Assembly (NCBI GenBank): GCA_021202325.1
Contig: JAJQDF010000238.1
Location: 1-8,249, forward strand
Source: Clostridiales bacterium
GTDB taxonomy: Bacteria; Bacillota; Clostridia; Lachnospirales; Anaerotignaceae
Direction: 5' to 3'
Length of the DNA stretch: 8,249 bases
The translations under genes and the position numbers were made by a program. Under the pieces are notes generated by a model. It had not been told where the DNA came from and searched no databases. It saw nothing but the letters and a program-made list of their open reading frames with translations. Numbering within the stretch: the stretch's first letter is position 1; each line of letters opens with the position of its first letter. Positions 1-7,430 of the stretch are shown piece after piece.

Positions 1-28
1 GATATTAACTGTATAAGATACAAAGATT

Positions 29-34
29 GAGAGG
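29..34 (+). promoter_or_regulatory. Ribosome binding site for the AlbA_2/GHKL gene
   Basis: GAGAGG lies 3 bases before the ATG at 38. It is the reason for placing the original start of the interrupted gene at 38 rather than at the internal ATG at 245, which has no Shine-Dalgarno sequence before it. The spacing is a little short. A -10-like TATAAG at 12-17 lies upstream, but any -35 would fall outside the window. Confidence 0.5.
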
Positions 35-244
35 AAAATGTTCTTGAATATCAAAACATTAATCGGGGAAACAACAGAATATGATAAGAAGGTAATGCTA
101 GAAGAAAAACACCCTAAGAGCTGGTTGAAAAGTGTAAGAGCTTTTGCTAATAGTATTGGAGGAGCCCTCATTTTTTGAATTTCTGATGATGAGCAATTAA
201 TTGGCCTTATAAATGCAAAGGACACAGCTGAAAAAATCAGCGAA

Positions 245-1528
245 ATGGTCAAAATGCGAATGGTTCCTATACCACAGGTGATTTTAGAAATATATCGGGA
301 GAATGGAAAGGACTTTATTATTTTACGAGTCCCTGCCGGTAACGAAACACCATATTATTATGTAGGAGATGGAACGAGAACGGCTTTTGTGCGCATAGGT
401 AACGAAAGTGTTGCAGCAGCAGCTGCTGATCTTCGCCGCTTGGTTCTTCGAGGAACGTTAAGAACTTATGATAGTTTGAGATCTCCTTATCATTACAAAG
501 AGTTTTCATTTACAAGATTGCGTTCGGTTTACCGTTTACGTACAGGTCATGATTTGGAGAAATCGGATTTTGTTTCTTTTGGGCTGATGGATGAAGATGG
601 AATGCTTACAAATGCTGGAGCTTTGTTGGCAGATGATTCTCCTATACGGCACTCCCGACTGTTTTGCACTCGCTGGTATGGGTTGGATAAGGCTTCTGGC
701 GTTGTAGAAGCTTTGGATGATAAAGAGTATAGCGGCAGTTTAGTTTCTTTACTTCAGTATGGTGAAGACTTCATAAAAAATAATACAAAAAAACGATGGA
801 AAAAAACACCTGATGGCAGAATTGAGATGCCGGATATTCCGGAGAGAGCGGCACTTGAGTGCTTTGTAAATGGACTGATTCATCGTGATTATCTTGAAAC
901 AGGAAGTGAAGTCCATATTGATATTTTTGATGACCGTATGGAAATTTATTCTCCTGGAGGCATGTATGACGGAACTTTTGTGCAGAACCTAGATACAGAC
1001 TGCGTACCATCCAAACGCCGCAATCCGATAATTGCTGACATTTTCAGCAGAATGAATTATATGGAGCGCTGTGGCAGCGGCTTCAAAAAGATTAAAAGTG
1101 ATTATTATGCGGCATTTAATTATCTTCCGCAACTGGAACCTAAGTTTTATTCTGATAATTCATCGTTTTGGGTAACGTTATATAATTTGAACTATCATGT
1201 ACCAGTTGAAAAATCAGGAAATGCTATATTTGATGAAAGAAAACCTGCGTTTGACGCTCAAAAAGCTACGTTTGAAACACAAAAAGCTATCTTTCAAAGA
1301 TGCATTTCAGAACTGGATGTAAAACGCCCTACGAAAGAAAAAATACTTAAGATTTATGAAGCAATAGGTTATACTCAGCCGTTTGGTAGGGCCGAGATTA
1401 TGAAAATTGTGTCAGTATCTTCTTATTCTGCCGGAGAATTAATTAAAAAAATGAAGGCAGCAGGTATGATAGAGAATGTAAAAGGAAGAGGAAAAGGCAA
1501 ATATAAGTTTGTTTTAAAGTCAGAATAA
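245..1528 (+). CDS. Remaining open frame after the stop: C-terminal AlbA_2 part plus GHKL-ATPase domain (possible restart product)
   Basis: This is the longest uninterrupted part of the gene above, 427 residues from the first ATG after the TGA. It would keep the second half of the AlbA_2 domain (about residues 1-72), the GHKL-like domain (about 195-290, with the N-box-like glutamate near 205 and SPGG at 236-239), the heptapeptide repeats (about 327-350) and the winged-helix-like tail. The ATGs at 245, 254 and 260 all lack a Shine-Dalgarno sequence. There is no GTG or TTG in frame between the stop and 245. Efficient translation is therefore doubtful, although the frame shows no further stops or frameshifts, which suggests the interruption is recent. 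Confidence 0.4.
   Translation: MVKMRMVPIPQVILEIYRENGKDFIILRVPAGNETPYYYVGDGTRTAFVRIGNESVAAAAADLRRLVLRGTLRTYDSLRSPYHYKEFSFTRLRSVYRLRTGHDLEKSDFVSFGLMDEDGMLTNAGALLADDSPIRHSRLFCTRWYGLDKASGVVEALDDKEYSGSLVSLLQYGEDFIKNNTKKRWKKTPDGRIEMPDIPERAALECFVNGLIHRDYLETGSEVHIDIFDDRMEIYSPGGMYDGTFVQNLDTDCVPSKRRNPIIADIFSRMNYMERCGSGFKKIKSDYYAAFNYLPQLEPKFYSDNSSFWVTLYNLNYHVPVEKSGNAIFDERKPAFDAQKATFETQKAIFQRCISELDVKRPTKEKILKIYEAIGYTQPFGRAEIMKIVSVSSYSAGELIKKMKAAGMIENVKGRGKGKYKFVLKSE
1223..1297 (+). repeat. Tandem 21-base repeat encoding a heptapeptide
   Basis: Three 21-base units (1223-1243, 1244-1264, 1265-1285) and a partial fourth encode AIFDERK, PAFDAQK, ATFETQK and AIFQ. The pattern is x-x-F-[D/E]-x-[R/Q]-K. The codons differ between copies, so it is the peptide pattern more than the DNA that is preserved. 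It sits between the GHKL-like domain and the C-terminal winged helix, and probably forms a charged amphipathic linker or helix. Confidence 0.7.
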
Positions 1529-1574
1529 AGAATCTATGCAGAAACAGTATGAGTTTAAGCATTGAAATATATAC

Positions 1575-1586
1575 TTTAGGAAATTT
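1575..1586 (+). repeat. 12-base element TTTAGGAAATTT, copy 1 (upstream of uvrB)
   Basis: TTTAGGAAATTT, followed one base later by C, lies in the non-coding stretch before uvrB, about 108 bases ahead of the GTG start. The identical 12-mer occurs at 6546-6557 inside the repressor promoter. The rest of the 1529-1694 gap is AT-rich and holds no gene. A TTGATA at 1590-1595 could be a -35, but no convincing partner -10 is visible. Function as an operator is only a guess. Confidence 0.3.
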
Positions 1587-1681
1587 TCGTTGATAACAGA
1601 CGATGAAATATGCCTAAAAGAAAGAATTTCTATGATTCATAACAAATTTAACGCAAATATTAATTTTTATGATAATATTTC

Positions 1682-1690
1682 GGAGGTGAT
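1682..1690 (+). promoter_or_regulatory. Strong ribosome binding site that sets the uvrB start
   Basis: GGAGGTGAT is a near-perfect match to the 16S rRNA 3' end, and its GGAGG core ends 8 bases before GTG at 1695. The frame is open upstream to an ATT/TTG region near 1590. That extra 35-residue stretch does not resemble UvrB, so this site decides for the GTG start. Confidence 0.9.
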
Positions 1691-1694
1691 TTTT

Positions 1695-3692
1695 GTGCGT
1701 TCAGGACAAAAACCATTCATTATTCATAGCAGATATAAACCCACAGGCGATCAGCCTGAGGCAATAGAGAAGCTGGTGGCCGGATTTAAGGAAGGCAAAA
1801 AGTTTCAAACCCTTCAAGGGGTTACCGGAAGCGGAAAAACCTTCACTATGGCAAATATTATTGTCGGTTTGCAGAAGCCGACATTGGTTATAGCCCACAA
1901 TAAAACATTGGCTGCCCAGCTTTACAGCGAATTTAAGGAGCTTTTTCCTGATAATGCTGTGGAATATTTTGTGTCCTACTATGACTATTATCAGCCGGAA
2001 GCATATGTGCCGAGCACCGATACATATATAGAGAAGGATTCGGCAATAAACAATGAAATAGATAAACTGCGTCATTCGGCAACATCGGCTCTTTTTGAAA
2101 GGGACGATGTGCTTGTTGTGTCCAGCGTTTCGTGTATATACGGTTTGGGCGATCCGGAAGAATATAAGAGTATGTCGCTCTCACTGAGAACCGGAATGGA
2201 AAAGGACAGGGATGAAATACTGAAACGCCTTGTGGAGCTGCAGTATGACAGAAACGAAATTGAGTTTGAAAGAAGCACATTTAGAGTTAGGGGCGACGTT
2301 GTGGAGATATTCCCGGCCGCTAACAGCGAAAGTGCCATCAGAGTTGAATTTTTCGGCGATGAGATAGATAAAATTTCTGAAATAGATGTTGTAACGGGCA
2401 ATGTAATAGGAACAAGGGAGCATGTTGTCATTTTCCCGGCTTCCCATTATGTTACATCCAAAGAAAAAATGGATATTGCACTCGTCAATATAGAACAAGA
2501 GCTGAATGAGAGATTGGCGGAGCTTAGGAGAGAGGATAAGCTGCTGGAGGCGCAGAGGCTTGAGCAGAGAACAAGATATGACATAGAAATGCTGTCGGAA
2601 ATGGGATTCTGCACCGGTATTGAAAACTATTCAAGACATCTTGAGCTGAGACAGCCGGGCAGTCCTCCGGGAACACTGCTGGATTTCTTCCCTAAGGACT
2701 TCCTTATTATAGCGGATGAGTCCCATGTTTCTGTTCCTCAGATAAGGGGAATGTATGAGGGCGACCGCTCAAGAAAAACAACCCTTGTTGAATACGGCTT
2801 TAGACTGCCTTCGGCACTGGATAACAGACCGCTTAAATTCAATGAGTTTGAAAGCAAAATAAACCAAATGCTTTTTGTTTCGGCCACACCTTCAAAATAT
2901 GAGGCTGAGCATTCCGAGCAGACTGTTGAGCAGATAATAAGGCCGACAGGACTGCTTGATCCTGAAATTACGGTGAAGCCGGTACAGGGACAGATTGACG
3001 ATTTGATAAGCGAAGTAAACAAAACCGTGGCCAACGGCCATAAGGTGCTTGTGACAACGCTGACCAAAAAAATGGCCGAAAGGCTGACGGATTATATGAC
3101 CGAAATGGGCGTAAGAGTAAGATACCTACATTCGGATATAGATACACTGGAAAGGCTTGAAATAATAAGAGACCTGCGAATGGATGTTTTTGATGTACTT
3201 GTGGGCATAAATCTGCTGAGAGAAGGCCTTGATATTCCCGAGGTTGCCCTGGTGGCAATACTCGATGCCGATAAAGAGGGCTTCCTCCGTTCGGAAACAA
3301 GCCTTATACAGACTGTAGGCCGTGCCGCAAGAAATTCGGAAGGCAGAGTAATAATGTATGCGGATGTAATGACCGAGTCCATGAGCAGAGCAATATACGA
3401 AACAAACAGAAGGAGAGCCATACAGAAGCAGTATAATGAGGAGCATGGCATAACTCCGCAGACAATTCAGAAAAAGGTCTATGATATAATCCAGGCAACG
3501 AAGAATGTCGATGAAAAATCCAAGAAAACTCTTGAAAAGGATTATGAATCGATGGATGTAAAAGAATTGTGCAAAGAAGCGGCAAAGGTTGAAAAGGAAA
3601 TGAAGAGAGCCGCCGCAGAGCTCCAGTTTGAGAAAGCGGCAGAATTCAGAGACATACTTATTGAAATCAAAAAACATGTAAACGGTGATTGA
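1695..3692 (+). CDS. uvrB: UvrABC excinuclease subunit B
   Basis: UvrB is the damage-verifying ATPase of nucleotide excision repair. UvrA loads it at a lesion; it clamps one strand and then recruits UvrC for the dual incision. The 665-residue product has the usual length. Visible features are the N-terminal [11 protein letters not shown], Walker A GVTGSGKT (42-49), the Tyr-rich beta-hairpin starting at [12 protein letters not shown] (95-106) that inserts between the strands, DESH helicase motif II (341-344), SATP (396-399), helicase motif [10 protein letters not shown] (539-546), and a C-terminal UVR domain (about 623-658), the usual UvrC contact. GTG is chosen as start because of the preceding GGAGGTGAT. 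It is followed by uvrA after one base, so the two form an operon. I saw no consensus Firmicute SOS box (GAAC-N4-GTTC) in the upstream gap. All key motifs are intact. Confidence 0.97.
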   Translation: MRSGQKPFIIHSRYKPTGDQPEAIEKLVAGFKEGKKFQTLQGVTGSGKTFTMANIIVGLQKPTLVIAHNKTLAAQLYSEFKELFPDNAVEYFVSYYDYYQPEAYVPSTDTYIEKDSAINNEIDKLRHSATSALFERDDVLVVSSVSCIYGLGDPEEYKSMSLSLRTGMEKDRDEILKRLVELQYDRNEIEFERSTFRVRGDVVEIFPAANSESAIRVEFFGDEIDKISEIDVVTGNVIGTREHVVIFPASHYVTSKEKMDIALVNIEQELNERLAELRREDKLLEAQRLEQRTRYDIEMLSEMGFCTGIENYSRHLELRQPGSPPGTLLDFFPKDFLIIADESHVSVPQIRGMYEGDRSRKTTLVEYGFRLPSALDNRPLKFNEFESKINQMLFVSATPSKYEAEHSEQTVEQIIRPTGLLDPEITVKPVQGQIDDLISEVNKTVANGHKVLVTTLTKKMAERLTDYMTEMGVRVRYLHSDIDTLERLEIIRDLRMDVFDVLVGINLLREGLDIPEVALVAILDADKEGFLRSETSLIQTVGRAARNSEGRVIMYADVMTESMSRAIYETNRRRAIQKQYNEEHGITPQTIQKKVYDIIQATKNVDEKSKKTLEKDYESMDVKELCKEAAKVEKEMKRAAAELQFEKAAEFRDILIEIKKHVNGD

Positions 3693-3693
3693 A

Positions 3694-6525
3694 ATGGCAA
3701 AAAACATTATTGAAATAAGGGGAGCCCGCTCCCATAATCTGAAAAACATAAATTTAAATATACCGAGGGATAAATTTGTTGTATTTACCGGCGTGTCAGG
3801 CTCGGGAAAAAGCTCCCTTGCATTTGATACAATATACGCCGAAGGACAGAGGAGATATGTTGAATCACTGTCATCATATGCACGCCAGTTCCTTGGACAG
3901 ATGGACAAGCCCGATGTGGACTATATAGGTGGACTTTCTCCGGCAATAAGCATTGACCAGAAAACCACAAACAATAACCCCAGGTCTACCGTTGGAACAG
4001 TTACGGAAATCTATGATTATTTCCGTCTGCTCTTTGCCAGAGCGGGAACACCCCATTGTCCAAAATGCGGCAGAGAAATAAAAAAGCAGACCGTTGACCA
4101 GATAGTTGACCAAATAATGCAGTTTCCCGAAAACAGCAAAATACAGCTTTTGGCGCCGGTTGTAAAGTCCAGAAAGGGAGAACATACAAAAATACTTGAA
4201 GATGCCAAGAAAAATGGTTATGTCCGTGCGAGAATCGACGGAGAGGTAGTGGAACTGTCTGATGAAATTAAGCTTGATAAGAACAAGAAACATGTAATTG
4301 AAATTGTTGTAGACAGGCTTAAGGTAAAGGACGGAATACAAAAAAGGCTGTCGGATTCAATAGAAATAACTTCGGCGCTTTCGGGCGGAACGGTTGCCGT
4401 TGACATAATAGGCGATAGAACAGTTATATTCAGCGAAAATTTTGCCTGCCCGGAATGCGGCATAAGCATACCGGAGATAGAGCCCCGTTCCTTTTCGTTT
4501 AATAATCCCAGCGGAGCCTGCCCCGAATGTGCCGGACTTGGAATGCTTAAGAAGTTTTCACCGGAGCTTTTAGTGCCCAATACTAAGCTTAGTATAATGC
4601 AGGGAGCCATTACCGCACCGGGATTTAATTCGGTAAGCACCGGCGGCAAGATGAGCACAGAGCTTTTCAAGGCTCTTGCAAAAAAATATGATTTCAGTCT
4701 GGATACGCCCTTTGAGGAGCTTTCCGATGATGTTAAGAACATAATTTTCTATGGTACAAAGGGCGAAAAAATAAAAATAGAGTACATGAGCGCCAAAGGC
4801 CCCAGTTACTATGAGTATTCCTTTGACGGCGTTATCGGAAACCTGCAGAAAAGATATGATGAAACCTCGGAAACAATGAGGGGCGAGCTTGAGCAGTATA
4901 TGATGGAAATAGAATGTCCGGCCTGCCATGGAAGAAGGCTCAAGCCGGAAATACTGGCCGTAACCTTCGGCGGAAAGAATATTTCTGAAATAACCGAAAT
5001 GAGTATTACTGATATAAAGGAATTCTTTGACTCAGTTAAGCTTTCGCCCAGGGAAAGCATGATTGCCGACAGAATACTTAAGGAAATAAATGCAAGAATA
5101 GGTTTCTTAATAGATGTTGGCCTGGATTATCTTACACTGAGCCGTTCGGCTGGAACACTCTCCGGCGGTGAGTCCCAGCGTATAAGACTGGCAACTCAGA
5201 TAGGCTCAGGTCTTGTAGGTGTGGTATATATACTCGATGAGCCGAGCATTGGCCTTCACCAAAGGGACAATGATAAACTTATTGCCACGCTTAAAAACCT
5301 TCGTGATATGGGCAACACGCTCATTGTTATTGAGCATGATGAGGATACAATGTATGCCGCTGATTATGTGGTTGATATTGGCCCCGGAGCAGGAAAAAGC
5401 GGCGGCGAGGTTGTATGTGCCGGAAGTGTTGAGGACATTAAAAACTGCGAAAGAAGCGAAACAGGCGCATATCTCAGCGGCAGAAAGAAGATAGAAGTAC
5501 CAAAGACAAGACGAAAAAACAAGGAAGGCGAATGGCTGAAAATAATAGGTGCCGCCGAAAATAATCTTAAGCATATAAATGTGGATATACCTATCGGTGT
5601 GTTTACATGCGTTACCGGTGTATCCGGTTCGGGAAAAAGCTCTTTGGTAAACGAGATACTTTATAAGAGGCTTGCCAGGGACTTAAACTATGCCAAATTC
5701 CATGCTGGAAAGCACGATGACATTATCGGCGTAAAACAGCTGGATAAGGTAATAAATATTGACCAGTCGCCCATAGGCAGAACCCCTAGGTCAAATCCGG
5801 CAACATATACAGGTTTGTTTGACATGATAAGGGATTTGTTTGCCCAGACAAATGAGTCAAAAATGAAGGGCTATTCCAAGAGAAGATTCAGCTTTAATGT
5901 TAAGGGCGGCAGATGTGAAGCCTGCAGCGGCGACGGCATTATTAAGATTGAAATGAATTTCCTGCCGGATATATATGTGCCCTGTGAAGTTTGCGGCGGA
6001 AAGCGCTACAACAGGGAAACATTGGAGGTAAAATATAAGGGAAAATCCATTGCCGATGTGCTTGAGATGACCGTTGAGGAGGCGCTGGCCTTCTTCGACA
6101 ATATTCCCAAAATAAAAAATAAGCTTCAGACACTCTATGATGTGGGACTTTCTTATGTACAGCTCGGACAGTCGTCAACGACGCTTTCCGGCGGTGAGGC
6201 TCAGAGGGTTAAGCTTGCCACTGAGTTGAGCCGAAAGAGCACTGGCAGGACTATGTATGTTTTGGATGAACCTACTACAGGTCTCCATACATCAGATGTA
6301 CACAGGCTTGTAAATATTCTGCAAAGACTGACCGACGGCGGAAATACAGTTGTTGTAATTGAACACAATTTGGATGTTATAAAGACAGCCGATTATATAA
6401 TAGACCTCGGTCCCGAAGGCGGAAGAGGCGGTGGAGAAGTCGTAGCCTGCGGAACGCCGGAGGAGATTGCAGCAAATGAAAAATCATACACAGGACAGTA
6501 TTTAAAAAAATATCTTGAAAGATAA
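3694..6525 (+). CDS. uvrA: UvrABC excinuclease subunit A
   Basis: UvrA is the dimeric ABC-type ATPase that first finds distorted DNA and delivers UvrB to it. At 943 residues it has normal length. The first ATP-binding half shows Walker [10 protein letters not shown] (33-41), signature LSGGE (489-493) and Walker B ILDEP (513-517). The second half repeats these at 642-650, 831-835 and 856-860. Zinc-module cysteine pairs are present at 252/255 with 276/279, and at 741/744 with 764/767; further CxxC pairs lie at 122/125 and 408/411. ATG at 3694 is preferred over the in-frame GTG at 3685. It gives the normal [19 protein letters not shown] start, and GGTGA inside the end of uvrB (3684-3688) is well spaced as its ribosome binding site. 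Only one base separates it from the uvrB stop, which implies translational coupling. No hairpin terminator is evident after the stop. Confidence 0.97.
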   Translation: MAKNIIEIRGARSHNLKNINLNIPRDKFVVFTGVSGSGKSSLAFDTIYAEGQRRYVESLSSYARQFLGQMDKPDVDYIGGLSPAISIDQKTTNNNPRSTVGTVTEIYDYFRLLFARAGTPHCPKCGREIKKQTVDQIVDQIMQFPENSKIQLLAPVVKSRKGEHTKILEDAKKNGYVRARIDGEVVELSDEIKLDKNKKHVIEIVVDRLKVKDGIQKRLSDSIEITSALSGGTVAVDIIGDRTVIFSENFACPECGISIPEIEPRSFSFNNPSGACPECAGLGMLKKFSPELLVPNTKLSIMQGAITAPGFNSVSTGGKMSTELFKALAKKYDFSLDTPFEELSDDVKNIIFYGTKGEKIKIEYMSAKGPSYYEYSFDGVIGNLQKRYDETSETMRGELEQYMMEIECPACHGRRLKPEILAVTFGGKNISEITEMSITDIKEFFDSVKLSPRESMIADRILKEINARIGFLIDVGLDYLTLSRSAGTLSGGESQRIRLATQIGSGLVGVVYILDEPSIGLHQRDNDKLIATLKNLRDMGNTLIVIEHDEDTMYAADYVVDIGPGAGKSGGEVVCAGSVEDIKNCERSETGAYLSGRKKIEVPKTRRKNKEGEWLKIIGAAENNLKHINVDIPIGVFTCVTGVSGSGKSSLVNEILYKRLARDLNYAKFHAGKHDDIIGVKQLDKVINIDQSPIGRTPRSNPATYTGLFDMIRDLFAQTNESKMKGYSKRRFSFNVKGGRCEACSGDGIIKIEMNFLPDIYVPCEVCGGKRYNRETLEVKYKGKSIADVLEMTVEEALAFFDNIPKIKNKLQTLYDVGLSYVQLGQSSTTLSGGEAQRVKLATELSRKSTGRTMYVLDEPTTGLHTSDVHRLVNILQRLTDGGNTVVVIEHNLDVIKTADYIIDLGPEGGRGGGEVVACGTPEEIAANEKSYTGQYLKKYLER

Positions 6526-6538
6526 TTGTCAAAGACTG

Positions 6539-6567
6539 TTGTAGTTTTAGGAAATTTACAGTATAAT
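6539..6567 (+). promoter_or_regulatory. Probable sigma-A promoter of the repressor gene
   Basis: A perfect -10 box, TATAAT at 6562-6567, is preceded at a 17-base spacing by a weak -35, TTGTAG at 6539-6544. It lies 31 bases before the ATG at 6599. The weak -35 and the elements in and around it (the 12-mer at 6546-6557, and ACTGTT at 6535-6540 facing AACAGT at 6579-6584) would fit a regulated, possibly self-repressed promoter; that part is inference. Confidence 0.6.
6546..6557 (+). repeat. 12-base element TTTAGGAAATTT, copy 2 (in the repressor promoter)
   Basis: This is identical to positions 1575-1586 upstream of uvrB. Here it occupies the spacer between the proposed -35 and -10 boxes, a position where a bound protein would block RNA polymerase. 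A 7-mer ACAGTAT follows at 6558-6564 and also occurs in the uvrB upstream gap at 1544-1550, though in the opposite order relative to the 12-mer. Confidence 0.3.
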
Positions 6568-6586
6568 TGAATAAATCTAACAGTTC

Positions 6587-6594
6587 GGAGGGAG
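6587..6594 (+). promoter_or_regulatory. Ribosome binding site of the repressor gene
   Basis: GGAGGGAG ends 4 bases before the ATG at 6599. This strong site fixes the start and shows that the gene is translated independently of uvrA. Confidence 0.85.
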
Positions 6595-6598
6595 AAAT

Positions 6599-7351
6599 AT
6601 GGGTTTCGGAGAAAGACTTAGAGAAGCAAGAAAAGATGCAAACATCACTCAGGAGGAATTGTCTAAAGAACTTAATATCAGTATAAACTGTATCGCCAAT
6701 TATGAGCGTGGAACAAGTTTTCCTAAAGAAAAGTATCTTTTTAGAATTATAAACAGGCTTGGAGCTGATCCAAATTATCTTTTTCAGGATGAGCTGGATG
6801 GACCATGGCTCTGGGGCGAGGAAAGACGGCTTGTTGAGGAATACAGAAAGATGGATAAAAGAGGCCGCTATCTTATGAGAGAGTTGACCATCACCAATAA
6901 CATAAACAAGCTTACAGAAAGACTGGCCAATAAGGACAAAAACTTTACTGTAATTAAGTTTGATGTAAATAACAGCATATACGGAACACTTTCAGAGCCA
7001 TACTCATCTGAAAGAAATAAAATGAAGCATCCGAAATATAAGCTTTATAAAAGCAATGCGGAGGACTGTGCCTGCGTATTGAAGGTGGAAGGCAGTGCTA
7101 TGGAGCCATTTATAAAAGATGGACAATGGTTTTCTATGGTTTATGCCGACAGTCTGGAAAACGGACAGATTGGCTTATTCGATGTGGGAGGCTTTGCTGT
7201 AGTGGCAATAAAACGAAGCGGTAAGGTTTACAATCTTAAGACTAAGGACATTTTTGAAAATGAGAAGTTTGACACACCAAGATTTCTCGGAAGAATAATT
7301 GAATTTCATAAAATAGATTCAGAGCATGAAGAAACGGAAGCTGTGAATTAA
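6599..7351 (+). CDS. XRE-family repressor with a LexA/cI-like (S24) C-terminal domain, catalytic serine apparently missing
   Basis: This is a 250-residue two-domain regulator. An N-terminal helix-turn-helix of the XRE/HTH_3 type covers about residues 4-62 (RLREARKDANITQEELSKEL, then the recognition helix in ISINCIANYERGTSFP). A helical linker follows (about 70-115). The C-terminal part (about 120-236) matches the S24 LexA/cI fold: VEGSAMEPFIKDGQ (163-176), GQIGLFDVGG (189-198) and IKR (204-206), where Lys205 fits the general-base lysine. In active members the first motif reads G-x-S-M-x-P; here it is G-S-A-M-E-P, so Ala167 sits in the serine position. No clear Ala-Gly or Cys-Gly cleavage pair is seen in the linker. 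The fold may therefore serve only for dimerisation or ligand sensing. The gene has its own promoter and terminator. It could regulate itself, nearby genes or a prophage elsewhere; the target is unknown. Confidence 0.85.
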   Translation: MGFGERLREARKDANITQEELSKELNISINCIANYERGTSFPKEKYLFRIINRLGADPNYLFQDELDGPWLWGEERRLVEEYRKMDKRGRYLMRELTITNNINKLTERLANKDKNFTVIKFDVNNSIYGTLSEPYSSERNKMKHPKYKLYKSNAEDCACVLKVEGSAMEPFIKDGQWFSMVYADSLENGQIGLFDVGGFAVVAIKRSGKVYNLKTKDIFENEKFDTPRFLGRIIEFHKIDSEHEETEAVN

Positions 7352-7362
7352 TTATACCTATG

Positions 7363-7407
7363 AAAGGACTGTCTGTACTCGAATTAATGAGAACAGACGG
7401 TCCTTTT
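7363..7407 (+). terminator. Intrinsic terminator after the repressor gene
   Basis: The arms 7363-7376 (AAAGGACTGTCTGT) and 7393-7406 (ACAGACGGTCCTTT) pair over 14 bases with a single T-G wobble, around a 16-base loop. The descending arm ends in TTTT. It lies 12 bases after the repressor stop codon. The complementary strand also forms the hairpin, followed by only three T residues, so it may weakly stop the convergent amidase transcript as well. Confidence 0.85.
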
Positions 7408-7430
7408 GTGCTATAATCAAGCTGAGAAAA

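Larger units (their letters stand above)
38..1528 (+). pseudogene. AlbA_2 / GHKL-ATPase RecG-like putative transcriptional regulator, interrupted by an in-frame TGA
   Basis: Read from the ATG at 38, this frame runs 496 codons and is open except for TGA at 176-178 (codon 47). The N-terminal part (about residues 14-140) resembles the AlbA_2 (Schlafen-type) domain: SVRAFANSIGGALIF, then the stop, then ISDDEQLIG. Family members normally have Gly at the stop, so one GGA to TGA change explains it. The C-terminal part carries GHKL-ATPase features of the COG2865 'RecG-like' group: ALECFVNGLIHRDY (272-285), EIYSPGGM (302-309) and RRNPIIADIFSRMNYMERCGSGF (in pieces, 327-349). A winged-helix-like segment closes the protein (about 430-490). 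Despite the common database name, these proteins lack RecG helicase motifs and are usually regarded as regulators; the target here is unknown. Codon use is more AT-rich than in uvrBA. The gene could be a decaying pseudogene, a truncated but expressed form, or a sequencing error at one base. Confidence 0.75.

Noticed and set aside
176..178. Alternative genetic code (TGA read as glycine, as in Absconditabacteria/Gracilibacteria) or selenocysteine
   Set aside because: uvrA, uvrB, the repressor and the amidase contain no in-frame TGA, and uvrB ends with TGA exactly where UvrB should end. The affected residue is a conserved Gly, not Cys, which argues against selenocysteine.
1590..1694. N-terminal extension of UvrB by 35 residues
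   Set aside because: The stretch is AT-rich and unlike UvrB, and the start at 1590 would be a rare codon without a ribosome binding site. GGAGGTGAT before GTG at 1695 marks the true start and gives the normal 665-residue length.
1529..1694. SOS box (GAAC-N4-GTTC) controlling uvrBA
   Set aside because: I looked for both half-sites in the upstream gap and found no match. GTTC at 6583-6586 has no partner GAAC at the right distance.
3685..3693. uvrA start at the overlapping GTG at 3685
   Set aside because: It would add only Met-Ile-Glu and put the GGTGA Shine-Dalgarno sequence inside the start codon. ATG at 3694 gives the normal UvrA N-terminus.
3126..3908. Long antisense frame over the uvrB/uvrA junction, and other antisense frames across uvrBA
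   Set aside because: They lie opposite strongly conserved coding sequence, have no ribosome binding sites or recognisable domains, and have compositions typical of shadow frames.
5219..5494. A 91-residue plus-strand frame inside uvrA
   Set aside because: It overlaps the conserved Walker B region of UvrA in another frame and shows no independent features.
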